Positions 36,363 through 45,521 of a stretch of 64,000 nt of DNA are shown one piece after another. The notes under the pieces were generated by a model, which had not been told where the DNA came from, searched no databases, and was given only the letters and a program-made list of their open reading frames with translations. Each line of letters begins with the position of its first letter. The first letter of the stretch is position 1. The stretch covers positions 62,001 to 126,000 of the forward strand of contig NZ_JAALJH010000003.1 of the NCBI RefSeq assembly GCF_011064615.1. Reading direction: 5' to 3'. This DNA is from Aquisphaera insulae (GTDB lineage Bacteria; Planctomycetota; Planctomycetia; Isosphaerales; Isosphaeraceae). The position numbers were made by a program, and so were the translations under genes.

Positions 36363-37583
36363 ATGCGAGCCCCGACCCTCCTCACGGCGATCGCCCTCGG
36401 ACTGATGCTCGAACCGGCGCTGGCGGACGGGCTCCGCTTCGAGCCCCAGGAGATCGACCCCCACGTGGGCAACGTCTGCTATGCGCTGACCGTGGCCGAC
36501 GTCAACGGCGACGGCAAGCCCGACGTCGTGGCCGTCTCCGAGGACGCTGTCGTCTGGTACGAGAACCCCGGGTGGGCCCGGCGGGACATCGTCCGGGGGA
36601 CGACCGAGCGGGACAACGTCTGCATCCAGCCCCACGACATCGACGGCGACGGCCGGGTCGACTTCGTCCTGGGCGCGGGCTGGCGTCCCCCCGACACGAA
36701 CCGGGCGAGTACCCTCCAGTGGCTCGGCCGCGATGCATCCGGCGCCTGGAAGGTGCACCCGATCGCCTACGACGAGCCCTCGCTCCACCGCCTCCGCTGG
36801 GGCGACGTGAAGGGGACGGGCAAGCCGCAGCTCGTGATCGCCCCGCTCCAGGGCCGCGGCACGAAACCTCCGGACTGGGGCAAGGGGAACGGCTCGCGCG
36901 TCCTCGTCCTCGAGGTCCCGACCGACCCGACGAGCAAGGACTGGCCGGCCGAGGTCGCGGACGACTCGCTGCACACGATCCACAACCTCCAGATCCTGGA
37001 CCTGGACGGCGACCATCACAACGAGATGGTCGTGGCCGCCTGGGAGGGGGTCTTCCGACTCGATCGCGGGGCCGACGGCAAGTGGGCCCGCACCAAGCTC
37101 GGCGCCGGCAACCAGGCGTCGACCCCGAACAAGGGGGCCAGCGAGATCAAGGTCGGCCGGACCGCCGCGGGCGTGCCCTACATCGCCACGATCGAGCCCT
37201 GGCACGGCTTCCAGGTCGTCGCCTATACGCCCCCGGCGAAGGCCGGCGAGCTCTGGCCCCGCACGGTCCTCGCCGAGCCGCTCACCTGGGGCCATGCCGT
37301 CTGGTGTGACAACCTCGACGACGACGCGGATGACGAGCTGATCATCGGCCAGCGCGATCCCAATCCCGCCGGATCGCCCGGCCCGAAGGGCCCCGGGATC
37401 TTCGTCCTCGACATCACCCCCGGATCATCCCCGATTTCATTCACGCGTCAGACCGTCGACGACGGCGGGATGGCCTGCGAGGACGCCCTTTCCGCCGACC
37501 TCAACGGCGACGGCCGCCCCGACCTCATCGCCGGCGGCCGGGCCACGCACAACGTGAAGATCTACTGGAATCGAAGGCCTTGA
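36363..37583 (+). CDS. Secreted FG-GAP/VCBS repeat protein
   Basis: 406 residues with a signal peptide (LLTAIALGLMLEPALA). The mature chain has repeated calcium-binding-type motifs DVNGDGKPDVV, DIDGDGRVDFV, DLDGDHHNEMV, DNLDDDADDELI and DLNGDGRPDLI, i.e. an FG-GAP beta-propeller. The five clear Asp-rich loops are intact and should bind calcium. Such exported propellers occur in planctomycetes in large numbers; role unknown. ATG 36363 is in the right position for the signal. Confidence 0.85.
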   Translation: MRAPTLLTAIALGLMLEPALADGLRFEPQEIDPHVGNVCYALTVADVNGDGKPDVVAVSEDAVVWYENPGWARRDIVRGTTERDNVCIQPHDIDGDGRVDFVLGAGWRPPDTNRASTLQWLGRDASGAWKVHPIAYDEPSLHRLRWGDVKGTGKPQLVIAPLQGRGTKPPDWGKGNGSRVLVLEVPTDPTSKDWPAEVADDSLHTIHNLQILDLDGDHHNEMVVAAWEGVFRLDRGADGKWARTKLGAGNQASTPNKGASEIKVGRTAAGVPYIATIEPWHGFQVVAYTPPAKAGELWPRTVLAEPLTWGHAVWCDNLDDDADDELIIGQRDPNPAGSPGPKGPGIFVLDITPGSSPISFTRQTVDDGGMACEDALSADLNGDGRPDLIAGGRATHNVKIYWNRRP

Positions 37584-37652
37584 AGGCCGGGCAGGGCACG
37601 TCGATCGGGGCCGCCCGAGGAATCGCAACGGAAGAGGAGGATCGATCTCATC

Positions 37653-38636
37653 ATGAAAGCCATCGTCATCGCGGGCGTCGGCGGGCCCGAAGTGCTTCAG
37701 GTTCGCGAGCTGCCGACGCCGGAGCCTCGGGGGGACCAGGTGCGCGTCCGGGTCCATGCGAGCGGGCTGAACCGGGCGGACCTGCTCCAGACCCGGGGGC
37801 TGTACCCGGCCCCGGCCGGCGTGCCGGCGGATATCCCGGGCATGGAGTTCGCGGGCGAGATCGACGCCCTGGGACCGGACGTCACCGGCAGGCTCAAGGT
37901 CGGCGACCGCGTCTTCGGGATCGTCGGCGGGGGTTCGCAGGCCGAATATCTGGTCACCCAGGAGCGGATGGCCGTGCCGATCCCGGCGAGCCTGGACATG
38001 GAGCAGGCCGCGGCGGTCCCGGAGGTCTTCGTCACGGCCCACGACGCCCTGATCACCCGGGGACGCCTCTTCCCCGGCCAGCGCGTGCTGATCCACGCCG
38101 TCGGGAGCGGCGTCGGCACGGCGGCTTCCCAGATCGCTCATGCGATGGGCTGCACCGTCTTCGGCACGTCGCGGACCGCGGACAAGCTCGAGCGGTCCAA
38201 ACCGCTGGGCCTGGACGTCGGCATCGACACCTCGCACGAGGACTTCGCCGAGGTCATCCGGGATAAGACCGGCGGCGAGGGGGTGCACGTCGTCCTGGAC
38301 CTGCTGGGGGGCAAGGTCCTGGCGGGAAACCTCAAGGCGCTGGCGACGCGCGGGAGCCTCGTGCTGGTGGGGCTGCTGGCGGGGCGGGAAGCTCCGCTGG
38401 ACCTCCAGGCGATGCTCACGAAGCGGCTGACGATCGTCGGCACGACGCTCCGCTCGCGGCCGCTCGAGGAGAAGATCGCCGCGACCCGCCTCTTCGCCGA
38501 CCAGGTCGTCCCCTGGCTGGCCGAGGGCAAGGTCCGACCGATCGTCGACGCAGTCTTCCCGGCCGATCGGGTCAAGGAGGCCCACGAGCGGATGGCCTCC
38601 AACGGGTCTTTCGGCAAGGTCATTCTGACGTTCTGA
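37653..38636 (+). CDS. NAD(P)H quinone oxidoreductase (PIG3-like)
   Basis: 327 residues of the zinc-independent medium-chain dehydrogenase/reductase family. GLNRADLLQTRGLYP and IPGMEFAGEID near the N-terminus, and a Rossmann segment VLIHAVGSGVGTAASQIAHAMG (about 150), identify quinone oxidoreductase or PIG3-type enzymes that reduce quinones with NADPH. No structural zinc site is visible. Its last 17 bases overlap the end of the converging ABC ATPase gene. A ribosome-binding site (GAGGAGGATCG) precedes ATG 37653. Confidence 0.9.
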   Translation: MKAIVIAGVGGPEVLQVRELPTPEPRGDQVRVRVHASGLNRADLLQTRGLYPAPAGVPADIPGMEFAGEIDALGPDVTGRLKVGDRVFGIVGGGSQAEYLVTQERMAVPIPASLDMEQAAAVPEVFVTAHDALITRGRLFPGQRVLIHAVGSGVGTAASQIAHAMGCTVFGTSRTADKLERSKPLGLDVGIDTSHEDFAEVIRDKTGGEGVHVVLDLLGGKVLAGNLKALATRGSLVLVGLLAGREAPLDLQAMLTKRLTIVGTTLRSRPLEEKIAATRLFADQVVPWLAEGKVRPIVDAVFPADRVKEAHERMASNGSFGKVILTF

Positions 38637-39369
38637 CGGGCGATTCGAGTCCCGCCGCGGAGGCGCCGTTCCCGTTCCCGTCTCCGTTCCCCCCGGCGGG
38701 CTCGGGCTGCTCGGCGAGCCGGCCGTCCTGGATCTCCAGGACGAGGTCGTCCGGGGTGATGAACCGCCGGTCGTGGGTCACGACGACCAGGGTCGTCTGG
38801 GAGGTCTCCTGCATCGACCGGAGGATCCGATAGATCTCATCCCCGGTCTTCGAGTCGAGCTCGCCGGTCGGCTCGTCGGCGAGGACCAGGATCGGATCCT
38901 TCACCAGCGCCCGGGCGATGGCCACCCGCTGCTGCTCGCCGCCGGAGAGCTGGTAGGGATGATGGTCCAGCCGGTTGCCCAGGCCGGTGATCGTGAGCAG
39001 CTCGGCAGCCCGGTCACGTTGGGCCTGGGTCACGCCGCGGGGCAGGAACGGGACCAGCACGTTCTCCATCGCGGTCAGGTTGCTGATCAGGTTGAACGAC
39101 TGGAAGATGAAGCCGACCTGCTCGCGACGATAGGCGTTCTGGGCCGACTCGGACATCGCCATCAGGTCCTGGCCGTCCACGACGATCTTGCCGGCGGTCG
39201 GGCGGTCGAGCGCCCCGAGCATGTAGAGGAGCGTGCTCTTCCCCGAGCCGCTGGGCCCGACGATGAACGCGAACCGGCCGCGATCGATCCGACAATCGAT
39301 CCCGCGCAGGGCGTCGACCATGCGGGTGCCGCTTCGATACGACTTCCAGACCCCCACCACGTCTATCAT
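38620..39369 (-). CDS. MacB/LolD-type ABC ATPase
   Basis: 249 residues: Walker [10 protein letters not shown], a MacB-like segment [10 protein letters not shown], signature [15 protein letters not shown] and Walker [13 protein letters not shown] are all intact. The last 25 residues are a glycine/asparagine-rich tail. It follows the FtsX-like permease gene (39484-40695) by 114 bases, so the two form a MacB-type transporter, probably exporting a peptide, lipoprotein or toxin, or signalling at the envelope. No periplasmic adaptor gene adjoins. Confidence 0.92.
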   Translation of the reverse strand: MIDVVGVWKSYRSGTRMVDALRGIDCRIDRGRFAFIVGPSGSGKSTLLYMLGALDRPTAGKIVVDGQDLMAMSESAQNAYRREQVGFIFQSFNLISNLTAMENVLVPFLPRGVTQAQRDRAAELLTITGLGNRLDHHPYQLSGGEQQRVAIARALVKDPILVLADEPTGELDSKTGDEIYRILRSMQETSQTTLVVVTHDRRFITPDDLVLEIQDGRLAEQPEPAGGNGDGNGNGASAAGLESPVRTSE

Positions 39370-39388
39370 CGTCGGGCCTCTGAAAATA

Positions 39389-39479
39389 GGGGCGAGGGAC
39401 GAGGGGTGAGGGGCGAGCCAGAGTCATGCGGTCAGCCCCTCGTCGCTCGTCTCCTCCGAATTCTCTGGGCCCTCGCCCC
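39389..39479. repeat. Nested inverted repeats between permease and ATPase
   Basis: Two inverted repeats are nested: an outer 10-base pair GGGGCGAGGG (39389-39398) with CCCTCGCCCC (39470-39479), and an inner 9-base pair GACGAGGGG (39398-39406) with CCCCTCGTC (39436-39444). They lie in the mRNA between the two transporter genes and could stabilise, attenuate or process the transcript. Alternatively it is a decayed short mobile repeat of the REP type. Confidence 0.45.
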
Positions 39480-39483
39480 GTCC

Positions 39484-40695
39484 TCAGTGTGATCCGATCC
39501 GGATGGCCTCCATGGGGACCATACGCGCCGCCCTCCAGGCGGGGTAGAGCCCCCCGAGCGTCCCCATGACGACGGAGAGGGCGATCCCCAGGCCGAGCGT
39601 CCCCGGCGAGACGCCAAGATGGACCCCGCCGCTGAGGAACCTGTTGGCGATCGCCGTCCCGAGCAGGGCCAGGATGCAGCCGGCGAGCCCCGCCAGGAGG
39701 CCAAGGAAGGCGCTCTCGAGCGTGACCAAAGCCAGGATGTTCCCCTCCGACCATCCGTTGGTCCGCAGGACGCCGAACTCCGTGAATCGTTCGGTCGTGC
39801 TCATGAGCATGGTGTTGATGATCCCCACGATCCCGACCACCAGGGCCAGGCTGACCAGGAGCATCAGCAGCTTGTCCACATGGCCCATCAGGCTGCCGAA
39901 GTTGGCCTGGACCTCGTTCATGCCGCGGGCGTCCACGCCCGGGTGGGCCTTCTCGATCCGGGCCGAGAGGTCCTCGTTGGCGCCGGGGTCATTCCCCTCC
40001 ACGTAGATGCTGGAGACCGTGTCCTTGCCCACGTTGAGCACCTGGCGGGCGGCGTCGATGTCCATGACGATCACCACGTCCAGGAGCATGGAGCCGGTCT
40101 CGTAGAGGCCGATGATCGTGTACGACTTGTCGGCGATCCGGAGCGAGTCGCCGATCTGCCGCGGCTTGCCGTCGGGGCGAGGGAAGTCGCGCGCGAGCTT
40201 CCGGCTGATGACGATGTTGGACGTGCCCCGGTCGGCCTCCGTCAGGAATCGCCCCTCGCCTTTGTCCTTCAGCGCCCTGGGGAAGACGGCGCTGCGGAGG
40301 TTCTGGTGGGCCGGGATGTCCTGGCCGGAAACCACCGGCTGATCCAGGAGCGAGGCCATCCCCTTGTTCGAGAAGAGCCCCCGGGTGAGCAGGCCCTGCC
40401 CCTCGACGGGGGGCGAGATCCCCCAGACCTCGGGGGCGACCGCGCGCACCCCTTGGAGTTTTCGGAGCTCGCCGGCCAGGCTCGCGGGGAGCGTGCTGAC
40501 GACCGGGCTCATGGCGTTCTCGCGGGTGAGGATCAGGCCGTCGATCTGGCTGAGGGTCTCGCCGACGAGGTTGCGGACCGCGTCCGAGACGCTGAAAAGG
40601 CCCATCACCCCCAGGATCGGCACCGAGAGCCCGATCAGGGCGAGGATGGTCCGGAGCGGGCGAGTCAGCAAATTGCGCCAGGCGAAGATACCCAT
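39484..40695 (-). CDS. MacB/FtsX-like ABC permease
   Basis: 403 residues. One helix near the N-terminus (LIGLSVPILGVMGLFSVSD), a large extracytoplasmic domain (about 45-270) and three C-terminal helices (LLMLLVSLALVVGIVGIINTML and following) give the FtsX/MacB permease topology. It begins MGIFAWRNLLTRPLRTILA, typical of the family, and the ATPase gene follows. The periplasmic domain lacks any peptidase motif. Substrate unknown. Confidence 0.9.
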   Translation of the reverse strand: MGIFAWRNLLTRPLRTILALIGLSVPILGVMGLFSVSDAVRNLVGETLSQIDGLILTRENAMSPVVSTLPASLAGELRKLQGVRAVAPEVWGISPPVEGQGLLTRGLFSNKGMASLLDQPVVSGQDIPAHQNLRSAVFPRALKDKGEGRFLTEADRGTSNIVISRKLARDFPRPDGKPRQIGDSLRIADKSYTIIGLYETGSMLLDVVIVMDIDAARQVLNVGKDTVSSIYVEGNDPGANEDLSARIEKAHPGVDARGMNEVQANFGSLMGHVDKLLMLLVSLALVVGIVGIINTMLMSTTERFTEFGVLRTNGWSEGNILALVTLESAFLGLLAGLAGCILALLGTAIANRFLSGGVHLGVSPGTLGLGIALSVVMGTLGGLYPAWRAARMVPMEAIRIGSH

Positions 40696-40905
40696 GGTCT
40701 CTCGATCCGGGCAAAAGGGAAGCCACCGATCGTGTCCATCGCGGCGCCCCGTTTCTCCTGGGGCGGCCGGCCGGCCCTCTCGCCTCGCGGCGCGGGTGAC
40801 AGCCGTCGATCCTCATGATACCAGCGAGGCCGCGACGACGGGCAGACTTCCCGGCGATCCTCCGGCGGGGGATCGAGCCACCACCCCGGCGCCACCGGCG
40901 GACCG

Positions 40906-43900
40906 TCAGGAATCCTGGGCAGGGGCCTCGGGGCTCTCCGATGGCGGCGAGGAGGTTTCGCGAGCTTCCGGGGGAGCCTCGGACGTCTGGGAGGGTGGGG
41001 AGACTTCGACGGCCTTCGCCTCGGTAGGAGCCTGGGCCGAATCCTTCTCGTCCTCGGGGGTGTCGCGCGCCTCCCAGAGCTGCTTGAGCTGGCCGAACGA
41101 TCGAACCGGTGCCTTGCCCGCGAGGGCATCCTTGGAAAGCGGTGGCGGCGGCGTGCTCGGCCTGGGAGGCCGAGGGGCCTGGGGCCGAGGGGCTTGCGGC
41201 CGGCTCTCCATGCGGCCGGGGCCGCCGGGCCCGCCCGACGACCGCCCGAAGGCGCCGCCACGGGCTCCGGATCCGCCCCTGCCGGGGCCGGACGGTCGAC
41301 CGCCGTGCCCGTGACCCGGGCCCGGACCGTGTCCCTGCCGCTCCGAATGGCCGCCCCCTTCGTGGCTGCCGGGCGCGTGAGCTCCCGGGCCGTCACCGCG
41401 TCGGGGAGGGGCCTCGTTGAGTGCGGCGATCGGCGCGGCGCCGACCGGCGGAGAGGTCAGGTTGGAGCCCGCCGGCCGCGGCGAACGGCCACGATCCCGG
41501 CGCCCCTGGCCTTGCCCCTGGCCCTCCCTCGGCTCGCCGCCCCGCCGCGGTCCGCCCTGTCCCCCGCGCTGGCGCTCGGTGCCGGGCTTGACCATCGTGA
41601 GGCTGACCCGCTTCCGCTCCTGATCCACGCTCATCACCCAGACCGTCACCACGTCGCCGACGCTCACGACGTCGTGCGGGCTCTTGATGTAGCGATTGGC
41701 GAGCTGGCTGATGTGGACGAGGCCGGAGTCCTTCAGGCCGATGTCCACGAAGGCCCCGAAGTCGACGACGTTGAGCACCGTCCCCTTCAGCTCCATCCCC
41801 GCGGCGAGGTCCTCGATCTTGAGGATGCCCTGCTTGAAGATGGGCTTGGGGAGGTCGTCGCGGGGGTCCCGCTCGGGACGGCCCAGCGCCTCGATGATAT
41901 CCCTGAGCGTGAGCTCGCCCACCCCCAGTTCCTTCGAGAGCTCGGCGGTATCCGCCGTGCGGAGCTTCTCGTGGAGCTCCGGCAGCTTCTCCTTGTGGCT
42001 GACGACGTCCGGGGTGAACTCGAACTTCGCGAGCAGCTTCGTGGCCGCCTCATAGCTTTCGGGGTGGACCCAGGTCCGATCGAGCGGATGGGCACCGCCG
42101 AGGATCTTGAGGAAGCCCGCGGCCTGCGTGAAGCTCGCCGGCCCCACCCCTTCCACCTCGATGAGCTCCTCGCGGCCCGAGAAGCGGCCCTTCTCGTTGC
42201 GGCGATCGACGATCCGGCGGGCGGTCAGCGAGTTCAGGCCGGAGACGTGCCGAAGGAGGGGGACGCTCGCGGTGTTCAGGTCCACGCCGACGAAGTTGAC
42301 GCAGCTCGAGATCACCGAATCGAGCGTCTCCTTGAGCTGCTTCGGGTTGACGTCGTGCTGGTAGAGGCCGACGCCGATATTCTGGGGCTCGATCTTCACG
42401 AGCTCCGCGAGCGGATCCTGGAGCCGACGGCCGATCGAGATGGCGCTGCGAAGGGTGGCGTCGAACTCCGGCAGCTCCTCGCGGCCGACCGGGCTGGTCG
42501 AGTAGACGCTCGCCCCGGCCTCGTTGACGATCACGTAGGCGAGCTGCGCCAGGATCTTGTCCGCCGGATGCGGGGCGGGAGGCGTCTGGGGCGGCGGCGG
42601 GGACGATGGCGGCCTGGACCGCTGCCCGCGTTCGCGCTGACGATTGTGGTCCTTGCCGCGACGGCCCTCACCGGCCGGTTTGGTGCCGGTCGGCTCACCC
42701 TGGGGCGGTGCCGACGGCTCGACGGGGGATGCTCCCTCGCCGGGCGTCTCCGCCACGGGCGGGGGGGTCGCGGGCTGTTCGAGCTGGTCGGCGGGGACGG
42801 CCTCGTCCGGGGCCGGGGCCGCGACCGGCCCCCCCTCGGAGACCATCGAGGCGACAGCCTCGGTTTGGATCGGCTCGGTCGGCTCCGGGAGATGGGGCGG
42901 GGTGAGGCTCCCCTCGGCCACCGGTTCGTGAGCGGCGCCCTCCCCGCCAGGGGCGGGCGGCTCGGCCTCGTGCGGAGGCGGCTCGTCGTCCGGGGCACCG
43001 CCCACGATGGGAGGCAGCGTCTCGTCTCCCAGGGAGCTCGACGCATCAGTTGACGTTGGCTGGGCTTCCGTCACCGTGCTCGGGTCCGGCGGATGCACCA
43101 CCTCGCCATTGGGCTGCGGCTCCGCGGCAGGCGGCCCCTCGGCGGGCGGGGTTGCATCCGGGCTCGATTCCGGTGCGGCCTCGGCCTGGACTTGCGGGCC
43201 GGCGGACTCGACCTCGGACGGGGCGGGGGCCAGCGCTCCGGATTCGGCCTGCTGGCTGAACTCCGTCCCCTCGGCGATGATCTCGGCGATCAGCTCCTCG
43301 GTCTCCCGGCAGGCGGTCCCGTTGCCGATGGCGACGACCCCGATCCCGTGCTTGCCGACCAGATCCTTGAGGACGATCTTGGCCTCGGACCGGCGGTTCT
43401 GCGGCGGATGGGGGTAGATCACGGTCTGGTCGAGGAGGCCCCCCTGGGGGTCCAGGACCGCGACCTTGCACCCGGTCCGCAGCCCCGGGTCGATGGCCAG
43501 CACCGGCTGGCGGGGAATCGGCGGCTGGAGGAGCAGGCTGCGGAGGTTGCGGGCGAAGACGTCCACGGCGTGGCGCTCGGCCGCCTCGGTGAGATCCCGG
43601 CGGACCTCCCGCTCCATGCTGGGCATGATCAGGCGATCCAGGGCGTCGATCGCCGCCCCCCGGAAGAGTTCGGCCTGCGGGTGGCCCTCGAGCGGGAGCT
43701 GGTGGAAGAAGGCGGCCTCGAGGTCGGGACGGGACACCTCGAAGCGGAGCTTGAGGGGGCCTTCCTTGTCGCCCCGATTGATCGCCAGGACCCGGTGCGG
43801 CGGGACCTGAGAGAGGGGCTCGGAGTAGTCGAAATAGTCGCGGTACTCGAGCCCCTGGCCCTCGGCGACCTCCCCCTTGCTGGTGACGACCTTGCCGGTC

Positions 43901-44469
43901 TTCCAGACGACCTTGCGGACGGCGTCGCGGACGGCCGCCATCTCGCTGATGGCCTCGGCGAGGATGTGCCCCACGCCCTCGAGCACCTTCTCGGGCGTCT
44001 CCAGCCCCTTCTCGGCGTTGACGAACTCGGCCGCGGCGGCGGGCAGGTCGGAGAGCGTCTCGTCCCGGTTCCAGACCCGAGCGGCCAGCGGCTCCAGGCC
44101 CTTCTCGCGGGCATCCGAGGCCTTCGTCCGCTTCTTCGGCTTGAAGGGGAGATACAGGTCCTCCAGCCGCTTCGGGTTCTCGGCCGCCCGGATCGCGGCG
44201 GCGAGCTCGTCGTTGAGCTTGCCCTGGGCCTCGATCGCCTTGAGGATCGTCGCCTTCCGCTCCGCGAGCTCTCGCAGACGCTGGACGCGAACCTGGATCT
44301 CGTGGATGACAACCTCGTTCAGATTGCCGGTCCGCTCCTTGCGGTAGCGAGTGATGAAGGGAACGGTGTTCCCTTCATCCAGCAACTGGACGACGCTTTC
44401 AACCTGAACCCGCCGAATTTGCAGATCCTGCGCGACTCTGCCCAGGTCAACCGAAATCGGGTTGTCCAT
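40906..44469 (-). CDS. tex: Tex-type transcription accessory protein with internal Pro/Glu-rich insertion
   Basis: 1187 residues versus about 750-800 for usual Tex. The N-terminal Tex/helical region (about 1-320) is normal, then the YqgF/RuvX-like nuclease fold begins (RQPVLAIDPGLRTGC, about 330). At about residue 403 the fold is interrupted by some 230 residues rich in Pro, Glu, Ala and Ser, then resumes at KILAQLAYVIVNEAGASVYS. Helix-hairpin-helix elements and an S1 domain (GTVLNVVDFGAFVDIGLKD, about 886-958) follow, then about 225 residues of Arg/Gly- and Pro-rich tail. The S1 and HhH parts fit RNA/DNA binding. Promoter TTGACA-N17-TACATT lies about 130 bases upstream. Start MDNPISVDLG is well supported. 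Confidence 0.93.
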   Translation of the reverse strand: MDNPISVDLGRVAQDLQIRRVQVESVVQLLDEGNTVPFITRYRKERTGNLNEVVIHEIQVRVQRLRELAERKATILKAIEAQGKLNDELAAAIRAAENPKRLEDLYLPFKPKKRTKASDAREKGLEPLAARVWNRDETLSDLPAAAAEFVNAEKGLETPEKVLEGVGHILAEAISEMAAVRDAVRKVVWKTGKVVTSKGEVAEGQGLEYRDYFDYSEPLSQVPPHRVLAINRGDKEGPLKLRFEVSRPDLEAAFFHQLPLEGHPQAELFRGAAIDALDRLIMPSMEREVRRDLTEAAERHAVDVFARNLRSLLLQPPIPRQPVLAIDPGLRTGCKVAVLDPQGGLLDQTVIYPHPPQNRRSEAKIVLKDLVGKHGIGVVAIGNGTACRETEELIAEIIAEGTEFSQQAESGALAPAPSEVESAGPQVQAEAAPESSPDATPPAEGPPAAEPQPNGEVVHPPDPSTVTEAQPTSTDASSSLGDETLPPIVGGAPDDEPPPHEAEPPAPGGEGAAHEPVAEGSLTPPHLPEPTEPIQTEAVASMVSEGGPVAAPAPDEAVPADQLEQPATPPPVAETPGEGASPVEPSAPPQGEPTGTKPAGEGRRGKDHNRQRERGQRSRPPSSPPPPQTPPAPHPADKILAQLAYVIVNEAGASVYSTSPVGREELPEFDATLRSAISIGRRLQDPLAELVKIEPQNIGVGLYQHDVNPKQLKETLDSVISSCVNFVGVDLNTASVPLLRHVSGLNSLTARRIVDRRNEKGRFSGREELIEVEGVGPASFTQAAGFLKILGGAHPLDRTWVHPESYEAATKLLAKFEFTPDVVSHKEKLPELHEKLRTADTAELSKELGVGELTLRDIIEALGRPERDPRDDLPKPIFKQGILKIEDLAAGMELKGTVLNVVDFGAFVDIGLKDSGLVHISQLANRYIKSPHDVVSVGDVVTVWVMSVDQERKRVSLTMVKPGTERQRGGQGGPRRGGEPREGQGQGQGRRDRGRSPRPAGSNLTSPPVGAAPIAALNEAPPRRGDGPGAHAPGSHEGGGHSERQGHGPGPGHGHGGRPSGPGRGGSGARGGAFGRSSGGPGGPGRMESRPQAPRPQAPRPPRPSTPPPPLSKDALAGKAPVRSFGQLKQLWEARDTPEDEKDSAQAPTEAKAVEVSPPSQTSEAPPEARETSSPPSESPEAPAQDS

Positions 44470-44583
44470 CGAGACTTAACTCTGCACCAGGAGTGACGAC
44501 GGAGACGCCCGGAGGCAGGTCGGGTCGGCTGATCCCCGCCGCGGGAGCGGCTCGCTCGCATGGGTCAGGGCGCACGATGTCGC

Positions 44584-44605
44584 CCCCACCTTGCATTAAG
44601 TGGGG
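44584..44605. promoter_or_regulatory. Hairpin at the tex mRNA 5' end
   Basis: CCCCAC (44584-44589) pairs with GTGGGG (44600-44605) across a 10-base loop, just at the predicted start of the tex transcript. It could be a 5'-stabilising hairpin or an operator. Confidence 0.4.
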
Positions 44606-44607
44606 AC

Positions 44608-44636
44608 AATGTATAGGAACGATTCCCCCCTGTCAA
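44608..44636 (-). promoter_or_regulatory. tex promoter
   Basis: On the minus strand a perfect TTGACA (44636-44631) is followed after 17 bases by TACATT (44613-44608, 4 of 6 matches). It lies about 140 bases upstream of the tex ATG, in the gap 44470-44821. Apart from this promoter and the hairpins listed separately, no gene is seen in that gap. Confidence 0.65.
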
Positions 44637-44720
44637 GCACCCGGCGTTCGGCCCCGCCGTTCCCAAGGTCCTGGAATATCGTGGCTTGCGACCGGCAGGC
44701 GGGGTTCTGGGGAAAATAGG

Positions 44721-44754
44721 AAGGGGGATCGGAAGCCCTCGCTTCCGCCCCCTT
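44721..44754 (-). terminator. Hairpin plus T-run terminator
   Basis: A 13-base stem with a 2-base bulge (AAGGGGG-CGGAAG pairing with CTTCCG-CCCCCTT), loop of 6. Read on the minus strand it is followed by CCTATTTT. This fits an intrinsic terminator for the gene ending at 44822, and separates it from the tex promoter. Confidence 0.55.
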
Positions 44755-44799
44755 CAGGTACGCGCCTTCAACAAAGCTGCGATCTCGACCCGGGCCGAC

Positions 44800-44819
44800 G
44801 GGACGCCCAAGGGCGTCCC
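44800..44819 (-). terminator. GC hairpin after stop codon
   Basis: GGGACGCCC-AA-GGGCGTCCC begins 2 bases after the stop of the gene ending at 44822. It has no following T-run and could be a first stop or an mRNA 3' stabiliser in front of the stronger terminator. Confidence 0.4.
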
Positions 44820-44821
44820 GC

Positions 44822-45394
44822 TCAGCCTCCCTTCCACCAGTTGAAGTAGAATGGGAACGGGTAGGGACCGGGGCCCGGCGCGATCGCATCGAAGTCATAA
44901 ATGGGGACGTAGCTCCCCATCGAATAGTACATGCCGACCGGGCGGTAGGGATTGGTGACCGTCTGGAAGAAACGGAAGGGGCGGGGCCAGGGAAGGCTCG
45001 AGGAGTCCACCTTCCCGGAGCCGGGGCTGCCGTAGAAGAAGGGGTAGACGCTTTCCGTGTGGCGGGCCTTCCAGCCCATGCCGTAGAACCCCTGATCCTT
45101 GATGCCGTCCCTGTGCTTCACGAGCCCGCGGTCGGCATAGCGTGTGTTGTAGAAGTTGTCGCGAAGGGGATCCGGGGGCAGCTTCTCCTGGACCCCCGCG
45201 AAACGCATCATCAGGCCGCTACGCTCGCTCAGGTCCTGGAGATTGGGGGCCGGATACTGGGCCCGGGCCGTCGCGGGCAGGAGCCCGAGCAGCAGCCCTG
45301 CCAGAGTCGCCGCCCGCCGGAGCCGCCGCGCGGGGAGCACGACAGGTCCATCCGGGCGGCCCGCGACCGCGGATCGCACCACTTCCGTTCGCAT
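44822..45394 (-). CDS. Secreted protein of unknown function (planctomycete type)
   Basis: 190 residues starting MRTEVVRSAVAG, followed by a signal (AATLAGLLLGLLPATARA). The mature chain is rich in aromatic and proline residues (FYNTRYADRGL, YPFFYGSPGSGK, PYPFPFYFNWW). No catalytic motif is seen. A GAGGAGCG ribosome-binding site precedes the ATG. It is one of three consecutive secreted proteins on the minus strand, ending before tex; they may be co-secreted or form a surface layer component, but this is speculative. Confidence 0.7.
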   Translation of the reverse strand: MRTEVVRSAVAGRPDGPVVLPARRLRRAATLAGLLLGLLPATARAQYPAPNLQDLSERSGLMMRFAGVQEKLPPDPLRDNFYNTRYADRGLVKHRDGIKDQGFYGMGWKARHTESVYPFFYGSPGSGKVDSSSLPWPRPFRFFQTVTNPYRPVGMYYSMGSYVPIYDFDAIAPGPGPYPFPFYFNWWKGG

Positions 45395-45521
45395 GGATCG
45401 CTCCTCTTCTTGTGGATCGGCCATCCTGGCCCGCATTCCCGCTCACTCGCCCCGAACGTGAAGAGGCCCGGCGGGTGCCGGGCCTCCTGGACCGCGACAA
45501 ACGTCCCTTCCTCTTAGATCG

